From assembly GCA_017853735.1 (NCBI GenBank), contig JAFMJA010000154.1:1-6601 (forward strand): a stretch of 6,601 nucleotides of DNA, in the 5' to 3' direction. The DNA comes from Burkholderiaceae bacterium (GTDB lineage: Bacteria; Pseudomonadota; Gammaproteobacteria; Burkholderiales; Burkholderiaceae_C). Below the pieces are notes generated by a model. It was not told where the DNA came from. It was given only the letters and a program-made list of their open reading frames with translations, and made no database searches. The translations under genes and the position numbers were made by a program. Every line of letters starts with the position of its first letter. Within the stretch, counting starts at the first letter, position 1. Below are positions 1 to 6,489 of the stretch, one piece after another.

Positions 1-1132
1 CCTCAGGTTCGATCGGGCTTGCCGCCACGTCCACATATTCGTCCACATTGGCGGGATCGAATTGGTTTGCGAGATCGCCAGCGTTCCGATGGTCGATTTC
101 GCTCAAGCTTGAGTTCAGGCCCTCATTAAGGCTCTCGTTCAGGTTATGGTTTAAGTTACCGTCTTTGCTAGTCAGGGGGTTAAGCGATGCTGTTGGCGCA
201 GTTGAAGGCCTGACCTGAACCTCTTCGATGGGGCTGCTGTGCTGGCGTGCCTGCAAATTGCTGGGCGTGAAAGTTGACTGGGCCTGCCAGCGCTCGGGCT
301 GGGCGAGCAGTTTGCTGGCCAGCGCGCGCAGCCGGTTTTCCACCAGGTCGCTGACCATGGCGTCATCGGCACTGACCTGCACGCTGCCAGGCATCAGTTC
401 GGGCTTGGCCTGCAGTCGCCAGTTGTTGGCAGCATCGGGGGCCACCGCGGCCTGCAAAACGGCCAGGTCTTGGGGGTTGAGTTCCACCAGCACCTGTTTG
501 GCGGCGGGCTGGTCCAAAGTGTCGATACAGCGCTCCACCAGGCTTTGAATGGCCTTGGAAGACAGGCTCAATTCAGCCAGCACCAGTTCTTCGGCCAGAT
601 GAACGGCCAGCCGTTTGACCGGCTCGTAGCGCAGTTCCGGGTTCTCATGCAACTGGGCTACGGCGTCATGAATGCTTTGCAGCAGGGCCTGCGTCTGGGC
701 TGCATCGCTCTCTTTGCGCTGTGCTTCAAGTGCTTCATTGTTGACCTGTTGCTCGGCCAACTGTTGTTGCCGACCTTCGGACAAGCCGCGCTCATAGGCT
801 TGCTTGCGAATTGCTTCTAACTGTTCGTCGCTAATTTCAGCAGGTGCGCCAGGGCTCAAGCCCAAGGGCCCTGACCCGGCTTGTGGTTGGGCGTTGGCAC
901 CTGGGTGACCAGTGTGACCCGCAATGTGAACGTCGGGCGACCCAGCGGCAGCACGGCCTTGAACCAGATCTTCCAGATGCCGGTAACTCGTCAGCGCGAA
1001 ATGCGAGGTCTGGCCCTGGCCATCCTGCACCCGTATGAAGCGCTTGTTGGCCATGGCTTTGAGCACCGGTGCGGGTTGCCACACCGCCGCCATTTTCTTC
1101 GGGGCGCCCTTGGCCGAAGCGACATCAGACAA
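1..1132 (-). CDS. fliH: Flagellar assembly protein FliH, 3' end outside the window
   Basis: FliH is the cytosolic regulator of the flagellar export ATPase FliI. The frame is open from TTG 1132-1130 to base 2 (377 codons) with no stop, so the gene leaves the window. Visible marks are a Trp near the N-terminus (VWQPAP, W18), typical of the FliH segment that docks on FlhA/FliN; the YERGLSEGR motif (residues 113-121) followed by a Gln/Glu-rich helical stretch; and a C-terminal domain (about 165-278) with AVHLAEELVLAEL, VELNPQDLAVL and MPGSVQVSADDAMV. FliH is usually about 230-280 residues; here about 100 further low-complexity residues follow. It overlaps fliG by 8 bases. I chose TTG because GGAGG lies 8 bases before it and the frame keeps W18. 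In-frame ATGs at 1093 and 1054 are alternatives. Family call is strong from motifs plus position after fliG; the start is uncertain. Confidence 0.88.
   Translation of the reverse strand, partial: MSDVASAKGAPKKMAAVWQPAPVLKAMANKRFIRVQDGQGQTSHFALTSYRHLEDLVQGRAAAGSPDVHIAGHTGHPGANAQPQAGSGPLGLSPGAPAEISDEQLEAIRKQAYERGLSEGRQQQLAEQQVNNEALEAQRKESDAAQTQALLQSIHDAVAQLHENPELRYEPVKRLAVHLAEELVLAELSLSSKAIQSLVERCIDTLDQPAAKQVLVELNPQDLAVLQAAVAPDAANNWRLQAKPELMPGSVQVSADDAMVSDLVENRLRALASKLLAQPERWQAQSTFTPSNLQARQHSSPIEEVQVRPSTAPTASLNPLTSKDGNLNHNLNESLNEGLNSSLSEIDHRNAGDLANQFDPANVDEYVDVAASPIEPE
95..154 (-). repeat. Degenerate 12-nt tandem repeat in the fliH 3' extension
   Basis: Five consecutive 12-base units encode the tetrapeptides LNHN, LNES, LNEG, LNSS and LSEI (about residues 327-346 of FliH). 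Synonymous drift among the units (TTA/CTG/CTT/CTG/TTG for the leading Leu) shows the repeat is old or maintained at protein level. It lies beyond the conserved FliH domain. Confidence 0.6.
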
Positions 1133-2177
1133 AGTCGGCCCCTCCGCCTAGCACCAGCTCGCCGGAATCGGACAGCTTGCGGGCAATCCGCATAACCTTC
1201 TTCTGCGCCTCTTCCACATCGGACAGGCGCATGAGGCCCTTGGCTTCCATGTCGTCGCGGAACATGCCGCGCGCGCGCTCGGACATGTTGTCGAAAAAGC
1301 GGTTCTTTGCATCGTCGCTGGCGCCTTTCATGGCCACCATCAGCAAATCGGGCTCCACATTGCGCATCAGCACCTGGATGCCCTTGTTGTCCACGGTCAC
1401 CAGGTTCTCGAAAGTGAACATATTGTCCTGGATGCGCTGCATCAGGTCGGCGTCGATCTTTTCCAGGCCAGTCATGATCTGGGCTTCCAGCTCGGTCTTG
1501 GTGGCGTTCATGATCTGCGCCGCCGCCTTGATACCGCCAAAGCTGGAGGACTGGGCTGAGGAATTGGTCGAGAACTGTTTCTTCATGATCGACTCCAGCT
1601 CATCCATGGCCGAAGGCTGAACGGTTTCCAGCATGGCAACCCGCTGAATCACCTCGGGCCGGATGGTGCCGGGCAGGAAGTTCAGCACATCGGCGGCCAT
1701 CTGGTACTCCAGCACCGACAGAATGATGGCAATCACCTGCGGGTGCTCGGTCTTGATCATCTCGGCAATGGCACGGGCATCCATCCACTGCAGAATCTCC
1801 AGGCCCTTGGAGCCCGAGCCCGGCATGATGCGGCCCAGCACCGAGGCGGCCTTGTCATCACCCAGCGCACGGCGAAACACCTTCTCCACATACTCGGTGG
1901 TGCCCAGTCCCAGGCTGGACTGCTTCTTGATGGTGGCCACAAAGTCGTCCAGGATCACATTCACAGCTTCCTGCGACACATCGGACACCGACACCATGGC
2001 ACCGCCCAGGGCTTGCACTTCCTTGGGGTCGAGGTACTTGATGATTTCCGAGGCCTGTTGCTCGCCCAGCAGCAGCATCAGCACCGCGGCGCGCTGCGAG
2101 CCAGACATGTACTCCAGCTCGACGCGCAGGGCGTCGCTGATCGCTGGTTCGACTTCAATCACGTCTTTGTCTGCCAT
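1125..2177 (-). CDS. fliG: Flagellar motor switch protein FliG
   Basis: FliG is the rotor protein that binds the cytoplasmic tail of FliF, joins FliM in the C ring and receives torque from the MotA stator. The 350 residues compare with 331 in E. coli; the excess is mostly an N-terminal leader of about 15 residues. Visible marks are the N-domain start GSQRAAVLMLLLGE (26-39), the EHPQ motif (144-147), the GG hinge in SFGGIKAAAQIMN (214-215), and the C-terminal torque helix. The residues matching E. coli K264, R281, D288, D289 and R297 are all present as K284, R301, D308, D309 and R317. The ATG start is well supported: AAGGAG lies just upstream and overlaps the fliF stop, 10 bases away, suggesting translational coupling. 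Nothing looks damaged. Confidence 0.97.
   Translation of the reverse strand: MADKDVIEVEPAISDALRVELEYMSGSQRAAVLMLLLGEQQASEIIKYLDPKEVQALGGAMVSVSDVSQEAVNVILDDFVATIKKQSSLGLGTTEYVEKVFRRALGDDKAASVLGRIMPGSGSKGLEILQWMDARAIAEMIKTEHPQVIAIILSVLEYQMAADVLNFLPGTIRPEVIQRVAMLETVQPSAMDELESIMKKQFSTNSSAQSSSFGGIKAAAQIMNATKTELEAQIMTGLEKIDADLMQRIQDNMFTFENLVTVDNKGIQVLMRNVEPDLLMVAMKGASDDAKNRFFDNMSERARGMFRDDMEAKGLMRLSDVEEAQKKVMRIARKLSDSGELVLGGGADFV
1139..1145 (-). promoter_or_regulatory. Shine-Dalgarno site for fliH inside the fliG 3' end
   Basis: The minus strand reads GGAGGGG here, within the codons for the final Gly-Gly-Ala of FliG. The GGAGG core ends 8 bases before TTG 1132, good spacing for that start. It is about 15 bases from the out-of-frame ATG at 1125, which is less favourable. 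This is the main reason for choosing the TTG start. Confidence 0.55.
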
Positions 2178-2187
2178 GATGTCTCCT

Positions 2188-4053
2188 TTACATCGATGAG
2201 CGGATCATGCCCTTGAGCACGCTGGCCACACGGCTGGTGTCTTCAGCCACGATCATGCGCACCAGAGCCACCTTGTCATCATAGGTGTTGGCGGTATCCA
2301 GCATTTCCATCGAGATGCTGGACTTCTTGGGCTTGAGCTTGGCCTTGATCTGCTCCAGCGTCTCGCCCTCGCCAATCTGGATCTGGTTCATTTCCTCGGC
2401 CGTCAACTCGCCATCAGGCAGCACCTGCGGCAGGTTGGCAATGCGCTCGGCCTCGATCTCCTCCGGTGTCTTGAGCAGACCCAGTGAGCGCATCACAGCC
2501 GGGCGCACCACCAGGAACAGGAAGGCCAGGAACATCAGACCCACCACGCTGCTCTTGACGGTGCTGACCACCGACTCTTCCTTGTACCAGGGCTGCTCGA
2601 TCGGCACAATCTTCTCGGGCTCGAACTTGGCCTGCACCACGGTGACCACATCGCCGCGTTCCTGCTTGAATCCAATTACCCCTCGGATCAGACTTTCCAT
2701 GCGTTTGAGGTCGTCCTCGCTGTAGGGGTTGGGTTTGCTGGGGGCCACTTCGCCCTTGTCGTTTTTCTCGCCCGGAATTGGGGCGCGCTCATTCACCACC
2801 ACCGCCACGCTGACGCGTTCCACCGTGCCAGTAGCTGCCTTGGTGTGGCGCACCGAGCGATCGAGCTCATAGTTGCGGGTGGAGCGCTGAGTGAGAGACG
2901 TCACCCCGCTGTCGGCCGAGGCACCGGGTGCCGCGGCTGCTGAACTGGTGGTGTTTGCATTGGCAGAGGGGGCTGCCGGGGGTGCCTGCGGCGCGGTGTT
3001 GGACAAGGTGCCCGGTACGCCCTCGGCGCCAACCTTGTTGTTGGACTTGTCTTCGCTCAGGGCCTCCGAACGGGTCTTGGGCCCCTTGTCGCGGTTGTCA
3101 AAGTCTTCGGTAGTGACTTCAGTCTGGGTGAAGTCCAGCGAAATATTGACTTGCGAAGTCAGGTTGGTTGCGCCCACAAAGGGGCTCAAAATTTCACTGA
3201 TGCGCTGGCGGTAAAGTTCTTCCAGCTTCTGTTTGTGGGCGGCCTGGGCAGCGCTCAGTCCCATGGTGGCATCGCCCGAGGCATTGGTGTAGAGGCGGCC
3301 CTGGTTGTCCAGCACCGCCACGTTTTCTGTGGCCATCAGCGGCACGCTGGCCGCCACCAGGTTCACAATGGCCTGCATCTGCGACTGCGACAGGGCCCGA
3401 CCGGGGTAGGGGGTCACCACCACCGAGGCCTTGGGTGGCGTGCGGTCACGCACAAAGGCCGACTGCTTGGTCAGCGCCAGGTGCACCCTGGCGGCCTGAA
3501 TGGAATCGATGGAGGTGATGCTCTTGGCCAGCTCCTGCTCCATGGCGGTGATGTAGCGCACCTGCTCCATGAATTGGCTGGTGGTCATGGCCGACTGCTC
3601 CTTGAGCGAGTCCATGCCGCTGTTGTTGGTCTTGGGCAGGCCCTTGGAGGCCAGGTAGATGCGGGCGGCGTGGTAGCGGTCGGCCGGCACTGTGATCTGG
3701 CCACTGGAAGTATCCAGAACTGGCTTGAAGTCACCTTGGCGTAGTGCCTCCATGGCGGCCTGCTGGTCGGCATCGGTCATGTTGCCGCCCATAGCGCGGT
3801 AGGGAGGCTTGTTGACCCAGACAAAGCTCACTGCAAACAGGGCAATGGCCAGGGCAATCAGCGCCAGCGGCACATACTTCTTGATCTGGGGCTGGTTGAG
3901 GTAGTTCTTGATCGGTGTCAGCGGGCCCGCGGGCACCAGCGCGCCGCCAATGGCTCCATCAGGGGCACCGGTGGTGGCTAGCGCGCCGCCAGTACCGGCG
4001 CCTGCTGCAGCGGCTGCCAGACCGGGTTGAAAGGGGGCAGTGGTAGTTGCCAT
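2188..4053 (-). CDS. fliF: Flagellar MS-ring protein FliF
   Basis: FliF forms the MS ring in the inner membrane, the base on which rod, switch and export gate are built. It has 621 residues against about 550 in enteric bacteria. In order: an Ala/Gly-rich leader (1-45); first membrane helix (about 61-80, YVPLALIALAIALFAVSFVW); ring-building YscJ/FliF region (about 82-260) with the typical ASVVVTPYPGRALS; a further ring domain (about 275-430) broken by an Ala/Pro/Ser/Asn-rich insert (about 340-390); second membrane helix (about 502-520); and a cytoplasmic tail ending DDKVALVRMIVAEDTSRVAS, the segment that binds FliG. The extra length is the leader plus the insert. It starts 32 bases after fliE, with AGGAAAGAG before the ATG, and no other Met occurs before residue 88, so the start is firm. 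Confidence 0.97.
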   Translation of the reverse strand: MATTTAPFQPGLAAAAAGAGTGGALATTGAPDGAIGGALVPAGPLTPIKNYLNQPQIKKYVPLALIALAIALFAVSFVWVNKPPYRAMGGNMTDADQQAAMEALRQGDFKPVLDTSSGQITVPADRYHAARIYLASKGLPKTNNSGMDSLKEQSAMTTSQFMEQVRYITAMEQELAKSITSIDSIQAARVHLALTKQSAFVRDRTPPKASVVVTPYPGRALSQSQMQAIVNLVAASVPLMATENVAVLDNQGRLYTNASGDATMGLSAAQAAHKQKLEELYRQRISEILSPFVGATNLTSQVNISLDFTQTEVTTEDFDNRDKGPKTRSEALSEDKSNNKVGAEGVPGTLSNTAPQAPPAAPSANANTTSSAAAAPGASADSGVTSLTQRSTRNYELDRSVRHTKAATGTVERVSVAVVVNERAPIPGEKNDKGEVAPSKPNPYSEDDLKRMESLIRGVIGFKQERGDVVTVVQAKFEPEKIVPIEQPWYKEESVVSTVKSSVVGLMFLAFLFLVVRPAVMRSLGLLKTPEEIEAERIANLPQVLPDGELTAEEMNQIQIGEGETLEQIKAKLKPKKSSISMEMLDTANTYDDKVALVRMIVAEDTSRVASVLKGMIRSSM

Positions 4054-4085
4054 GGGTTCACTCTTTCCTAGTCGTGCGGTTCAGT

Positions 4086-4436
4086 TCAGACCGGCATGTT
4101 CAGAATATCTTCATACGCCTTGAGCACCTTGTTGCGAATCTGCAAGGTGGCTTCAAACGCCATGGAAGACTTTTGCATGCTCAGGACCACATCGGTCAGC
4201 GGCACCCCTTCGCCACGCTCGTAGGCGTTGGCCATATTGGTGGCCTTGACCTGCATTTCATTGACGCTGTTGAGCGTGGAGCGCACGGCCTCGGTAAACG
4301 ATGGGCCATTGGGCGCGCCGATGGTCTTCTCCAGCGCCGAGTCCATGTTCGGGGCGCCCTGGCTGGCCTGCGCTTGGTATGCGCGCAGGGTTTGCAGCAT
4401 GGACTGAATATTGGCTTGCGAGTTGATGCGTTCCAT
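4086..4436 (-). CDS. fliE: Flagellar hook-basal body protein FliE
   Basis: FliE is the small periplasmic adaptor joining the MS ring to the proximal rod, and is exported by the flagellar type III system early in assembly. The 116 residues compare with 104 in E. coli. Family marks are the Ser/Thr/Asn-rich helix FTEAVRSTLNSVNEMQ, the central GEGVPLTDVVLSMQKSSMAFEA, and the C-terminal LQIRNKVLKAYEDILNMPV, which closely follows the FliE consensus. There is no cleavable signal peptide, as expected. AAGGA lies 7 bases before the ATG. The gene sits 21 bases after the activator's stop, so it is probably read from the activator's promoter or from one inside that gene. Confidence 0.96.
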   Translation of the reverse strand: MERINSQANIQSMLQTLRAYQAQASQGAPNMDSALEKTIGAPNGPSFTEAVRSTLNSVNEMQVKATNMANAYERGEGVPLTDVVLSMQKSSMAFEATLQIRNKVLKAYEDILNMPV

Positions 4437-4457
4437 GGTGTGGTCCTTGAAATGCGT

Positions 4458-6215
4458 TTAGCCCGCCAGTGCAAACGCCATTGGGGCGGGCACGAGCGGT
4501 GATGTCGGGGTCAGGGCAGCGCTTGGGGCGACCTGGTTGTTCTTGCCGGGTTCGGCCTTGATCTTGGCCAGCTTGTAGCGCAAGGTGCGCGGGCTGATGC
4601 CCAGCTTCTTGGCCGCCTCAATCCGGCTGTCCGAACTTTGAATGGCCGCCAGAATCAGCTGCAGCTCATTGGACTTGACCGCCGCCTGCAGATTGGCCGC
4701 CGGCAGCGCGCGAATCTGCTCCGCCAGGTCGGCATACGGTTTAGCCTGAACTTGCGGGTGATATTGCGGTTGAAGTTGGGGGTGAAATTCGGGGTGAAAT
4801 TGCGCTTGGACTTCTGCTTGGGCCAGGGCACCGGCCACAGGCAATGGGGCTGTCGCAAAAGTCGCCGCTGCATCTGCCGGGGACGAAGGGTTTGGCACTG
4901 AAGAATAGGCCGGAGCCGAGGATGGCGCCGTGTTCGCCGGGGCAGCAGAAATTGATGGCTGATCGGCTGCAGATAGCAGGGCGGGTTCTTTGGCGGGCGC
5001 CAGCAGGTCGTCAAACATCAGGTGCTGCGGCTCGATCGTCTCGGTCTGGCACAGCACCACGGCGCGCTGCACTACGTTTTCCAGTTCGCGCACATTGCCG
5101 GGCCAGCCGTAGGCCAGCAACTGGGCCTGGGCCTGGGCGCTCACCGTGAGCTGGCGGCCCTCGCCGCCATGGCGCAGTAACAGGGCTGCCACCAGGGGCA
5201 AGATGTCGCCAGGGCGCTGGCGCAGTGGCGGCACATGCAGCTTGAAGGTGCTGATGCGGAAATACAGGTCCTCGCGAAACTCGCGTGCTGCCATGGCGGC
5301 GCGCAGGTCCTTGTTGGTAGCGGCTATCACCCGCACATCCACCTGCACTAATTGCTCCGAACCCAGCCGGGTGAGCTGTCGCTCCTGCAGCACGCGCAGC
5401 AGCTTGGCTTGCAGGTGCAGCGGCATTTCGCCAATTTCATCTAGAAACAGGGTGCCGCCCTGGGCCTGCTCAAACAGGCCGCGCAGGTCTTTCTGAGCAC
5501 CGGTAAAGGCGCCTTTTTCGTGGCCAAACAGCATGTCATCAATCAGCTGCTCGGGCAGGGCCGCACAGTTGAGACCAACAAAGGGGCCGTGCGCCCGGTT
5601 GGAGGATTCATGCAGTACCCGCGCCAGAATTTCCTTGCCCGCACCGGTAGGCCCCTCGATCAGGGCGGTGACATCGGCTTGCGCCACCCGCTGTGCCAGC
5701 GCCAGCAGGTGCCGGCTGATTGGGTCCACATAGACCAGCTTGCGCTGGGTTTGGGCGGCCGGGGCGGGTTGCAGCTGGCGGCTGCGCTGTTTGGCCAGCA
5801 CCTTGGTCATGGCCTGCACCGCCTGCCCCTTGATTTGAGTATGGGCGGCGTCCAGCGCAGTTTGCCAGCTGCTGGCAGAAAAATCGTCTGAGGCCAGGGC
5901 ATAGGCCGCGCCCTGGCGCATGGCGCTTACTGCCAGGTCCATCTGCTGGCGCTCCACCCGACAGATCAGGGGCAGGCTGTCGCCCACCTGCTGAAACAGG
6001 GCCTGGGCGCTGGTTTGCAGGTCAAACGCCGGGTCATGCCGAATCACCAGGGCCCGCGCCGGGGGCTGTGCGCCCAAGGCGGCCTGCAGTTCATCCAGCG
6101 TCTGGATGCGCTGCACCTGCAGGCCAGCGTCCTGCAGCTGAATTAGCTCCTGATCGCCCAGGGGCTGCAGGGGGTCAAGCCACAGAATGGTGGGTAAATT
6201 GGCGTTAGTACTCAT
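4458..6215 (-). CDS. Sigma-54-dependent flagellar transcription activator, FleR/FlrC type
   Basis: An enhancer-binding protein expected to open sigma-54 promoters of flagellar genes. Numbered from ATG 6215 (585 residues): a receiver-like domain (about 8-125) that looks degenerate; AAA+ domain (about 165-400) with Walker A GPTGAGKE (188-195), GAFTGA sigma-54 contact loop (235-240), Walker B GGTLFLDE (253-260), arginine-finger region REFREDLYFR (311-320) and GNVREL (373-378); a linker of roughly 90 residues rich in Ala/Pro/Ser/Gln (about 405-492); a Fis-type helix-turn-helix ending KKLGISPRTLRYKLAKIK (536-553), which strongly resembles FleR/FlrC; and a Pro/Ala tail of about 30 residues. Typical relatives have about 450-490 residues. 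A longer frame starts at TTG 6242, but ATG 6215 has AAGG 6 bases upstream and a sigma-54 start predicted near 6244. FleR/FlrC is favoured over FleQ by the HTH and by adjacency to fliE; the exact orthologue is unsure. Confidence 0.9.
   Translation of the reverse strand: MSTNANLPTILWLDPLQPLGDQELIQLQDAGLQVQRIQTLDELQAALGAQPPARALVIRHDPAFDLQTSAQALFQQVGDSLPLICRVERQQMDLAVSAMRQGAAYALASDDFSASSWQTALDAAHTQIKGQAVQAMTKVLAKQRSRQLQPAPAAQTQRKLVYVDPISRHLLALAQRVAQADVTALIEGPTGAGKEILARVLHESSNRAHGPFVGLNCAALPEQLIDDMLFGHEKGAFTGAQKDLRGLFEQAQGGTLFLDEIGEMPLHLQAKLLRVLQERQLTRLGSEQLVQVDVRVIAATNKDLRAAMAAREFREDLYFRISTFKLHVPPLRQRPGDILPLVAALLLRHGGEGRQLTVSAQAQAQLLAYGWPGNVRELENVVQRAVVLCQTETIEPQHLMFDDLLAPAKEPALLSAADQPSISAAPANTAPSSAPAYSSVPNPSSPADAAATFATAPLPVAGALAQAEVQAQFHPEFHPQLQPQYHPQVQAKPYADLAEQIRALPAANLQAAVKSNELQLILAAIQSSDSRIEAAKKLGISPRTLRYKLAKIKAEPGKNNQVAPSAALTPTSPLVPAPMAFALAG
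4752..4799 (-). repeat. 12-nt tandem repeat in the activator linker (HPQ-type tetrapeptides)
   Basis: Four 12-base units encode FHPE, FHPQ, LQPQ and YHPQ (about residues 474-489 of the activator), with a partial fifth unit (VQ). The first two units differ at only one base (CCCGAA against CCCCAA). The repeat lies in the unstructured linker between the AAA+ and DNA-binding domains, so unit loss or gain would keep the frame. Confidence 0.65.
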
Positions 6216-6221
6216 GTCGGA

Positions 6222-6225
6222 CCTT
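6222..6225 (-). promoter_or_regulatory. Shine-Dalgarno site deciding the activator start
   Basis: The minus strand reads AAGG, 6 bases before ATG 6215. The alternative TTG at 6242 has no such site and would lie about 2 bases from the predicted sigma-54 transcription start, so the ATG is the better start. Confidence 0.6.
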
Positions 6226-6254
6226 GCTTGTCTGCATGTCAATGCAAGACTAAA

Positions 6255-6270
6255 TGCAAAACCCGTGCCA
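6255..6270 (-). promoter_or_regulatory. Sigma-54 (RpoN) promoter of the activator-fliEFGH operon
   Basis: The minus strand reads TGGCACG, then GGTT, then TTGCA. This matches the -24/-12 consensus TGGCACG-N4-TTGCA at every defined position, with exactly 10 bases between the -24 GG (6269-6268) and the -12 GC (6257-6256). The transcription start should fall near 6244, giving a leader of about 29 bases to ATG 6215. It points into the activator and probably drives fliE, fliF, fliG and fliH too. Sigma-54 control of this flagellar level is well known in Pseudomonas and Vibrio. Confidence 0.88.
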
Positions 6271-6274
6271 CGAT

Positions 6275-6298
6275 AAAAAAATCCTTGTAATACAAGGA
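6275..6298 (-). terminator. Intrinsic terminator ending the flagellin transcript
   Basis: On the minus strand TCCTTGT and ACAAGGA form a perfect 7-bp stem around the loop ATT, followed at once by seven T residues (6281-6275). It lies after the flagellin gene and just before the sigma-54 promoter, so it separates the two transcription units. The stem is palindromic, but on the plus strand no T-run follows it, so it acts in one direction only. Confidence 0.85.
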
Positions 6299-6299
6299 G

Positions 6300-6489
6300 T
6301 TAGATTGATCAGGTGGCCAATTTGTCAATTTATCGACACCCTGGTCAGGGGTGCCGAGTCAAACCCAGATGCGTGGGGCATCACTAATTGGCCAGATCCA
6401 TAACGATCTTGCCTGCTTGGCCAAGATGCCTGGGTCTAGCTGAAATTAAGACTCGACCCTGGTGTGAGCGTAAGCGATGATCAATCTAA
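6300..6489. repeat. 190-bp nested imperfect palindrome with 12-bp terminal inverted repeats (MITE-like)
   Basis: The ends are TTAGATTGATCA (6300-6311) and its exact reverse complement TGATCAATCTAA (6478-6489), flanked by GAG on both sides (6297-6299 and 6490-6492). Further inverted segments nest inside in the right order: CAGGGGT/ACCCTG (6346-6352 with 6456-6461, one bulge), CGAGTC/GACTCG (6355-6360 with 6450-6455), AAACCCAG/CTGGGTCT (6361-6368 with 6430-6437, one mismatch), GGCATC/GATGCC (6377-6382 with 6425-6430), TTGGCCA/TGGCCAA (6388-6394 with 6418-6424) and AGATC/GATCT at the apex (6394-6398 with 6405-6409). I see no protein-coding frame in it. It could be a small non-autonomous mobile element or a palindromic intergenic repeat; a structured 3' UTR is the alternative. 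Confidence 0.55.

Noticed and set aside
1036..1125. ATG 1125-1123 in the TGATG overlap as the fliH start
   Set aside because: That frame gives an Arg-rich peptide of about 30 codons with no FliH similarity and then stops; the FliH frame is a different one.
3151..3744. Long plus-strand open frames opposite fliF, fliG and fliH (for example 3151-3744, 1069-1620, 1663-2199, 228-548)
   Set aside because: They are antisense to clearly recognised genes, have no known family marks, and are expected in GC-rich DNA.
4453..4468. GG-N10-GC arrangement (TGGCGGG-N4-ACGCA, minus strand) just before fliE, as a second sigma-54 promoter
   Set aside because: It overlaps the activator's last codons, lacks the usual AC of the -24 box and TT of the -12 box, and would start transcription near 4442, downstream of the fliE ribosome site at 4444-4448.
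6216..6242. TTG at 6242 as the activator start, adding nine residues; its TTGACA also resembles a -35 box
   Set aside because: It would lie about 2 bases from the predicted sigma-54 start with no ribosome site, and no -10 element follows the TTGACA at a proper distance.
6300..6328. TTGACA (6328-6323, minus) with a weak TCTAAC 18 bases on, as a sigma-70 promoter
   Set aside because: The -10 match is only four of six with long spacing, and a transcript would run straight into the terminator at 6275-6298.
6336..6354. Hairpin GGCACCC/GGGTGTC (minus strand) as a terminator
   Set aside because: No T-run follows, and the same bases take part in the larger nested palindrome.
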